From: Anaerolineales bacterium
GTDB lineage: Bacteria > Chloroflexota > Anaerolineae > Anaerolineales > JABWBV01
Assembly (NCBI GenBank): GCA_027019845.1
Contig: JALUWE010000341.1
Coordinates: 1 to 9,687, forward strand
Reading direction: 5' to 3'
Length of the DNA stretch: 9,687 bases
Program-made: the position numbers and the translations under genes
Notes under the pieces: generated by a model
The model's database searches: none
What the model was told of the DNA's origin: nothing
What the model saw: only the letters and a program-made list of their open reading frames with translations
Part shown: positions 1-4,018 of the stretch, piece after piece
Numbering within the stretch: position 1 is the first letter of the stretch
How the letters are laid out: every line of letters begins with the position of its first letter

Positions 1-58
1 TCCCACGAGTTCCCCCAGTTCCCGCGAGTTCCCCCCCGTGCCCCCGGTGCCTCCAGTG
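1..58. repeat. Degenerate 9-10 bp tandem repeat
   Basis: About six imperfect units of 9 to 10 bp built on GTTCCC or GTGCCC followed by a C-rich tail (for example GTTCCCCCA at 9-17 and GTGCCTCCA at 47-55). The array begins before the window edge, so its full length is unknown. It runs into the 5' end of the phospholipase D reading frame; a GTG inside it at 38 could in principle start that gene but would translate the repeat. Confidence 0.7.
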
Positions 59-73
59 ACAACACTTACGCTC

Positions 74-1159
74 ATGGACCGCTCCCGCAAAATCCCGCTC
101 GCGCTCATTTTCGTGCTGGCCGGCGCGCTCGCGGCCGCGTTCTGGCAGGCGCTGGCCGGGCCGGGGTCCCTGTCCGCCGCGCCCTCCCGCGCCGCGAGCA
201 CAAGCGCACCCCCCGCACGAGAAAACACCTGGTACGCGGTCTACTTCACCGACCGCGAACTGGACGGTTTCCGCGGCGGGCCGGACGAACCTCTGATCGC
301 GGCCATCCAGGCCGCGCGGCTCAGCGTGGACGTGGCCGTGTTCGACCTCGACTTGTGGGGCCTGCGCGACGCGCTGATCGCCGCACACCGCCGCGGGGTG
401 ACGGTGCGCGTGGTGACGGAAACGGATAACGCGGACAACCCCGAAATCCAGGCACTGATCGAAGCCGGTATCCCGGTGGTGCAGGACAACAGCGAGGGCC
501 TGATGCACAACAAATTCGCCATCATCGACCGCCAGAGCGTGTGGACCGGCTCGATGAACTTCACCCTCAACGGCGCGTACCGCAACGACAACGACCTGAT
601 CCGCATCACCAGCCCGGAGGTCGCGGCCGCGTACCTGATCGAGTTCGAAGAGATGTTCGTGGAACGGCGTTTCGGCGCAGGGTCCCCGGCCAACACACCG
701 AACGAGTTCTCGGTGAACGGCACCCCGCTGGAGGTGTACTTCTCGCCCGAAGACGGGGTGCTGGCGCGGCTGGTCGCGCTCATCCAGGAGGCCCGGGACA
801 GCATCACCTTTCTGGCGTTTTCGTTCACCGCCAACGAGTTGCGCGAGGCCATGCTGGCGCGCGCCCGCCAGGGTGTGCAGGTGCGCGGCGTGTTCGACGA
901 AGGCCAGGCCAGCGGCACAGGCAGCGAATACCAGACACTGCTCGCCAACGGCCTGGATGTTTACCTGGACCGCAACCCGGACAAACTGCACTTCAAAACC
1001 ATCATCATCGATGAGCGCATCGTGATCACCGGCTCGTACAACTTCTCGGCCAGCGCGGAGGAACGCAATGACGAAAACGTGCTGGTGATCTTCAGCCCGG
1101 AGATCGCCGGGCTGTATCTGCAAGAGGCCGGGCGGGTATTGGGGGAGGCGGCGCGCTAG
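74..1159 (+). CDS. Exported phospholipase D-like protein, two HKD motifs
   Basis: A 361-residue protein of the phospholipase D superfamily, whose members cleave or transfer phosphodiester bonds in phospholipids or nucleic acids through a covalent histidine intermediate. Two full catalytic motifs of the form HxK(x)4D(x)6GSxN are visible: H145, K147, D152 with GSMN, and H306, K308, D313 with GSYN. Both halves of the bilobed active site are therefore intact. The N-terminus has basic residues (DRSRK) then a hydrophobic stretch at about residues 7-28 and a small-residue-rich Ala/Ser/Pro linker. This looks like a signal peptide or signal anchor, so the enzyme probably acts outside the membrane. I chose ATG 74 over the in-frame GTG at 38 because the earlier start would only add residues translated from the upstream repeat; neither has a clear Shine-Dalgarno. 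The 3' end overlaps the convergent Nudix gene by 68 bp. Whether the substrate is lipid or DNA cannot be read from the sequence. Confidence 0.9.
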   Translation: MDRSRKIPLALIFVLAGALAAAFWQALAGPGSLSAAPSRAASTSAPPARENTWYAVYFTDRELDGFRGGPDEPLIAAIQAARLSVDVAVFDLDLWGLRDALIAAHRRGVTVRVVTETDNADNPEIQALIEAGIPVVQDNSEGLMHNKFAIIDRQSVWTGSMNFTLNGAYRNDNDLIRITSPEVAAAYLIEFEEMFVERRFGAGSPANTPNEFSVNGTPLEVYFSPEDGVLARLVALIQEARDSITFLAFSFTANELREAMLARARQGVQVRGVFDEGQASGTGSEYQTLLANGLDVYLDRNPDKLHFKTIIIDERIVITGSYNFSASAEERNDENVLVIFSPEIAGLYLQEAGRVLGEAAR

Positions 1160-1595
1160 CCAGGCGCGGCCGCAGCCATTCCGCACGTTCAACCGCCGCC
1201 CGCAGCCAGTGATCGGGCGGCAAAAACGCGGCAATCTCCTCCCTGGACATCCAGCGCATCTCGGAATGTTCGTCGCTGCATTGCAGCTTTTGATCCCCAT
1301 CCAGCGTGCAGCTGTAAATCACCCCGATCAACTCGTTTTCGGGCTTCGGCTCCCCGCGGTAAAAGTGCGTGGTGCTGAGCAGGAACTCGATCTGCACCCG
1401 CGCGCCGATCTCCTCGCGCACCTCGCGGTGCAAGGCCTCCTCGAACCCCTCCCCCTGCTCCAGGCGTCCGGCCACGCACTCCCACCGGCCCGCGCCCACG
1501 TCTGTGGCCGCCGAGCGTTTGAGCAGCAGATACTTTTCCGTGGCGGGATCGAAGACCAACGCGCCCACCCCGCCCAAAAATCGTCCAACAGGCAT
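1092..1595 (-). CDS. Nudix hydrolase
   Basis: A 167-residue Nudix-family pyrophosphohydrolase, a class that cleaves nucleoside diphosphates linked to another moiety using divalent metal. The Nudix box is perfect: residues 43-65 fit Gx5Ex7REUxEExGU, with G43, E49, R57, E58, E61, E62 and G64. Before it lies the usual strand pattern (GVGALVF, YLLLKRS), and W38-E39 fits the strand leading into the box. The start at 1595 is supported by AGGAGGT five bases upstream. The core fold seems complete by about residue 145 (AEWLRPRLA). The last roughly 22 residues are Pro/Ala/Arg-rich and are encoded opposite the 3' end of the phospholipase D gene, which suggests read-through past an ancestral stop. The general look (WECVAGRLEQGE) fits housecleaning or dNTP-type Nudix enzymes, but the substrate is not determined. 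It is transcribed divergently from the CoA-transferase. Confidence 0.93.
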   Translation of the reverse strand: MPVGRFLGGVGALVFDPATEKYLLLKRSAATDVGAGRWECVAGRLEQGEGFEEALHREVREEIGARVQIEFLLSTTHFYRGEPKPENELIGVIYSCTLDGDQKLQCSDEHSEMRWMSREEIAAFLPPDHWLRAAVERAEWLRPRLASAPPPPIPARPLADTARRSPG

Positions 1596-1600
1596 GAGCT

Positions 1601-1607
1601 ACCTCCT
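1601..1607 (-). promoter_or_regulatory. Shine-Dalgarno of the Nudix gene
   Basis: AGGAGGT on the minus strand, five bases before the ATG at 1595. It fixes the start of the Nudix gene. A TAAAAT hexamer on the same strand (1620-1615) could be its -10 box, without a recognisable -35. Confidence 0.8.
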
Positions 1608-1626
1608 GAATGGGATTTTATCGCGT

Positions 1627-1661
1627 CTTCTCCCTGTTCGGGGAGGGGGGCAGGGGGGGCG
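1627..1661. repeat. G-rich palindromic intergenic repeat
   Basis: CTCCC (1630-1634) pairs with GGGAG (1641-1645) around a six-base loop, followed by G runs at 1645-1650 and 1653-1659. It resembles the widespread bacterial intergenic element with CTCTCCC and GGGAGAGGG arms; that resemblance is from memory. The G tracts at 1640-1659 also satisfy a four-tract G-quadruplex pattern on the plus strand. It lies in the divergent space between the Nudix and CoA-transferase genes. Confidence 0.5.
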
Positions 1662-1682
1662 AGCGGTTACGTACTCCTCTTC

Positions 1683-1716
1683 GCAGCAGCAATCGGTGAT
1701 AGAATCGCGCTGCTGC
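1683..1716. promoter_or_regulatory. Inverted repeat around a possible -10 upstream of CoA-transferase
   Basis: GCAGCAGC (1683-1690) and GCTGCTGC (1709-1716) form a perfect 8-bp inverted repeat with an 18-bp spacer. TAGAAT (1700-1705), five of six matches to a sigma-70-type -10, sits inside the spacer, 31 bases before the ATG at 1736. No good -35 is seen at the expected distance. The layout would suit an operator over a promoter, or a 5' leader hairpin if transcription starts further upstream. Function is inferred. Confidence 0.35.
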
Positions 1717-1735
1717 TCTCCTGTTGGGAATCGAA

Positions 1736-2935
1736 ATGAAGCCCCTTTGTCACCTGCGCTTACTCGACCTGACCCACATGCTGTCCGGGCCCTACGCAGC
1801 CATGCTGCTGGCCGACCTGGGTATGGAAACCATCAAAATCGAACCGCCCGGACGGGGCGAGATCACCCGCCGCCTGCTGGCCGATGACCCGCAGCACAGC
1901 CTGCACGGCATGGGCGCCTACACCCTCACCCTCAGCCGCAACAAGAAAAGCCTGGCCCTCAACCTGAAAACCCAGGCCGGGCTGGAGTTGTTTTACGAGC
2001 TGGTCGCCATCTCCGACGTGGTGCTGGCGAACTTCGCGCCCGGGGTGTTGGAGCGTCTGAAGATCGACCACCCGCGGCTGGAGGCGGTCAACCCCGGCAT
2101 CGTGACCTGCTCGATCAGCGGCTTCGGCGAAACCGGCCCGGACCGCGAGGGGGTGGCCTTCGACATGGTGGTGCAGGCCCTCGGGGGCGTGATGTCGGTC
2201 ACCGGGCAGCCGGGATCGCCCCCCACCCGCGCCGGGCTGCCCATCGCCGACCTGAGCGCGGGCGCCATGGCCGCGCTGGGCGTGCTGTCTGCCCTGATCG
2301 CGCGGCAGCAAACCGGCCGCGGCCAGCACGTGGACATCTCCATGCTCGACACCCAAATCAGCCTGCTGAGCTACACCGCCACCATGTACCTGCTCTCGGG
2401 CCGGCTGCCCGCCAAAATGGGCAACGCCCACTTCCTGCACGTGCCCTACGACAGCTACCCCTGCCGGGACGGCTACCTGATCCTGGCCGTGGTCGCGGAC
2501 GACGCGTGGGAACGGCTGATGCGCATCCTGCCCGCGCCCGACCTGGACACGCCCGAAAACCGCAGCCGCGAGGGACGCTTGAAGAACCGTGCCCGCATCG
2601 ACCAACGCCTGAGCGAAGTGCTCCAAACCCGCCCGCGCGGCTACTGGCTCGAAAAGTTGCGCGCCGCGCGCATCCCCAGCGCGCCGGTCAACAACTACGC
2701 CGAGGCCCTCGGCAATCCCCAGGTACTGCACCGCAACATGGTGGCCGAAATCGAACACCCCCTGGGTGGCGTCTACCGCGCTCCCGGAAACCCGATCAAA
2801 CTCTCCCGCACCCCCGCGGAAACCTTCACCCCGCCTGCCCGCCTGGGCGAACACACCCGCGACCTGCTGCGCACCCTCTTAGGCAAGAGCGACGCCCAAA
2901 TCGCAGCCCTGCGGCGGGAGGGGGTGATTGGGTGA
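1736..2935 (+). CDS. CaiB/BaiF family (class III) CoA-transferase
   Basis: A 399-residue class III CoA-transferase, typical in length for the family. These enzymes move coenzyme A between carboxylic acids through an aspartyl-CoA thioester, as in formyl-CoA and carnitine-CoA transferases. Recognisable blocks in order are LDLTHMLSGPYAAMLLADLG (about 9-29), SRNKKSLALNLKT (67-79), NFAPGVLERL (99-108), GFGETGP (129-135), the region of PPTRAGLPIADLSAG with D172 in the position of the catalytic aspartate (Asp169 of oxalate-dependent formyl-CoA transferase), and a C-terminal PVNNYAEAL segment. The ATG at 1736 is preferred to the in-frame TTG at 1724 because homologues usually begin just before LDLT; ribosome-binding signals are weak for both. 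No acyl-CoA dehydrogenase, racemase or hydratase is adjacent, so the acid substrate cannot be inferred. The final codons and the stop lie inside an octamer repeat (2926-2949). Confidence 0.93.
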   Translation: MKPLCHLRLLDLTHMLSGPYAAMLLADLGMETIKIEPPGRGEITRRLLADDPQHSLHGMGAYTLTLSRNKKSLALNLKTQAGLELFYELVAISDVVLANFAPGVLERLKIDHPRLEAVNPGIVTCSISGFGETGPDREGVAFDMVVQALGGVMSVTGQPGSPPTRAGLPIADLSAGAMAALGVLSALIARQQTGRGQHVDISMLDTQISLLSYTATMYLLSGRLPAKMGNAHFLHVPYDSYPCRDGYLILAVVADDAWERLMRILPAPDLDTPENRSREGRLKNRARIDQRLSEVLQTRPRGYWLEKLRAARIPSAPVNNYAEALGNPQVLHRNMVAEIEHPLGGVYRAPGNPIKLSRTPAETFTPPARLGEHTRDLLRTLLGKSDAQIAALRREGVIG

Positions 2936-2949
2936 TTGGGTCTTGGGTA
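2926..2949 (+). repeat. Octamer tandem repeat, first block
   Basis: Two perfect GATTGGGT units (2926-2933, 2934-2941) followed by a decayed third (CTTGGGTA). The first unit is part of the CoA-transferase coding end and supplies its TGA stop at 2933-2935. A related block (AATTGGGT) recurs at 3002-3025. Confidence 0.75.
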
Positions 2950-2952
2950 TTG

Positions 2953-2998
2953 CATCCTGAGCGGAAGGCGAACGGAGTGAGCCTGTAGTCGAAGGATG
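2953..2998. repeat. Palindromic intergenic element (CATCCT...AGGATG)
   Basis: A 46-bp element bounded by CATCCT (2953-2958) and AGGATG (2993-2998), with an inner AGGC (2966-2969) and GCCT (2981-2984) that can nest into the same hairpin. The contexts CATCCTGAGC and AGTCGAAGGATG resemble a dispersed short palindromic element that I recall from many bacterial genomes. It lies between the converging CoA-transferase and methyltransferase genes. It could therefore act as a bidirectional transcription barrier, although it has no U-tract typical of an intrinsic terminator. Confidence 0.55.
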
Positions 2999-3001
2999 GG
3001 C

Positions 3002-3025
3002 AATTGGGTAATTGGGTAATTGGGT
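3002..3025 (+). repeat. Octamer tandem repeat, second block
   Basis: Three perfect, contiguous AATTGGGT units (3002-3009, 3010-3017, 3018-3025). The unit differs from the 2926-2949 block only at its first two bases (AA in place of GA), so the two blocks likely share an origin and were split by the palindromic element between them. Confidence 0.85.
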
Positions 3026-3031
3026 CACGCC

Positions 3032-3080
3032 CACTGAACACTGACCACTGACCCCTGACCCCTGAACACTGCCCACTGAC
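3032..3080 (+). repeat. Heptamer tandem array abutting the methyltransferase stop
   Basis: Exactly seven contiguous 7-bp units with consensus CACTGAC; variants are CACTGAA, CCCTGAC, CCCTGAA and CACTGCC. The last unit ends at 3080 and the methyltransferase stop codon occupies 3083-3081 on the minus strand, so there is no spacer. The array is non-coding as far as can be seen. Confidence 0.85.
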
Positions 3081-3929
3081 CTATCCCCCCTCCCCGTCGA
3101 AAACCACCACCTCCGCCCCATACTGCGCCAGGCGCCGCCTCATCACCGCGATGGCATCGGGATTATTGTCCACCAGGATGAAATCGCGGCCCAGCAGCGC
3201 GGCAGCCTCCCCCAGCGTCCCGCTCCCGGCGAAGAAATCCAGCAGCACGTCGCCCGGATTGGAATGCACCTTGACGATCCGCCTCAGCACCCCCAACGGC
3301 TTTTGGGTGGCGTAGCCGGTCTTCTCCTTGCTGTTGGGGCTGACAATGGTGTGCCACCACACATCGGTGGGCGTCTTGCCGCGGGCCGCTTTTTCCTTGC
3401 CCACCAGTCCCGGCGCCATGTACGGGATGCGGTCCATCTCGTCATAGTGAAAGGTGTAATTTTGCGGGTCCTTGGCATACCACAAGATGTTATCGTGCTT
3501 GGCAGGCCACTTTCTCTTCGTGCGCCCGCCGTAATCATAGGCCCAGATGATCTCGTTCATAAACGCAGGCCGCCCAAAAATCTGGTCCAACAGCACCTTG
3601 CAGTAATGCACCTCGCGGTAATCGATGTGCAAGAAAAAGCTGCCGTTGGGCTTCAGCACCCGAAAAGCCTGCTCCAAACGGGGAGCCAGAAACCCCAAAA
3701 AATCGTCGAACACGTCATCGTAGCCGGTCGAACCGAGCTTGATCGTGCGGTAACGCTTGCCCTGGAAACCGGTGCGGTCGCCCCCGGCCTCGTCGTGAAC
3801 CGTCTTGATCTGCGTGCGCTGCTGCCGCTTACCGGTGTTGAACGGCGGATCGATGTAAATCAAATCCACACTTTCACCGGCCAACGTTTTCAGCACCGCC
3901 AGATTTTCGCCAAAGATGATTTTGCCCAT
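3081..3929 (-). CDS. Solitary beta-class DNA methyltransferase (N6-adenine or N4-cytosine)
   Basis: A 282-residue site-specific amino-methyltransferase of the N6_N4_Mtase family, transferring a methyl group from S-adenosylmethionine to an exocyclic amine in DNA. Catalytic motif IV is DPPF (27-30). The SAM-binding FFAGSGT motif I (232-238) comes after it, preceded by the common TQKP block (208-211) and followed by an acidic residue, D254, about 16 residues on. The order IV, target-recognition region, then I marks the beta class. The start at 3929 is chosen for its GAGGAA ribosome site five bases upstream; the reading frame is open 25 codons further but without a signal. No restriction endonuclease or specificity subunit lies in the window, so it appears to be an orphan methyltransferase. 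It lacks the extra C-terminal domain of CcrM. By eye its base composition is less GC-rich than priA or the CoA-transferase, consistent with acquisition by transfer. The recognition sequence is unknown. Confidence 0.9.
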   Translation of the reverse strand: MGKIIFGENLAVLKTLAGESVDLIYIDPPFNTGKRQQRTQIKTVHDEAGGDRTGFQGKRYRTIKLGSTGYDDVFDDFLGFLAPRLEQAFRVLKPNGSFFLHIDYREVHYCKVLLDQIFGRPAFMNEIIWAYDYGGRTKRKWPAKHDNILWYAKDPQNYTFHYDEMDRIPYMAPGLVGKEKAARGKTPTDVWWHTIVSPNSKEKTGYATQKPLGVLRRIVKVHSNPGDVLLDFFAGSGTLGEAAALLGRDFILVDNNPDAIAVMRRRLAQYGAEVVVFDGEGG

Positions 3930-3934
3930 GTGAT

Positions 3935-3940
3935 TTCCTC
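3935..3940 (-). promoter_or_regulatory. Shine-Dalgarno of the methyltransferase
   Basis: GAGGAA on the minus strand, five bases before the ATG at 3929. It decides the start against the longer open frame that extends to 4004. A TATCAT hexamer (3964-3959, minus strand) is a possible -10 for this gene. Confidence 0.65.
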
Positions 3941-3976
3941 GCAAGAGCGGTTGGGGGAATGATAACAGTTTTTTGG

Positions 3977-4004
3977 GAATCGAGAATCGGGAATCGGCAA
4001 TCAA
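3977..4004 (+). repeat. Heptamer tandem array between methyltransferase and priA
   Basis: Four contiguous 7-bp units: GAATCGA, GAATCGG, GAATCGG and the decayed CAATCAA. It lies in the divergent promoter space, between the possible -10 boxes of the two genes. It would cover the -35 positions of both. The reading frame of priA is open through it, but translation is more likely to begin after it at 4019. Confidence 0.8.
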
Positions 4005-4006
4005 GG

Positions 4007-4012
4007 TACAAT
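4007..4012 (+). promoter_or_regulatory. Possible -10 box of priA giving a leaderless mRNA
   Basis: TACAAT matches the -10 consensus at five of six positions and ends six bases before the ATG at 4019. With the usual spacing, transcription would start at or within a base or two of the initiator A, giving a leaderless message. That fits the absence of a well-placed Shine-Dalgarno. The -35 position falls in the heptamer repeat and shows no consensus, so this is tentative. Confidence 0.35.
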
Positions 4013-4018
4013 TTCCCT

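Noticed and set aside
1760..2854. 364-codon minus-strand open frame opposite the CoA-transferase
   Set aside because: Low-complexity Gly/Val/His/Gln composition and complete overlap with a gene carrying family motifs and the catalytic aspartate.
3032..3080. Heptamer array as a CRISPR array
   Set aside because: Units are 7 bp and contiguous with no spacers, and there are no cas genes.
3081..3929. Complete restriction-modification system around the methyltransferase
   Set aside because: Both neighbours are fully accounted for (CoA-transferase and PriA), and no endonuclease or specificity subunit fits in the gaps.
74..3929. Anti-phage defence island built from the PLD-like protein, Nudix hydrolase and methyltransferase
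   Set aside because: The PLD-like protein has a signal peptide or anchor, the genes are in alternating orientation and not co-transcribed, and ordinary metabolic genes intervene. Nothing seen supports a joint defence role.
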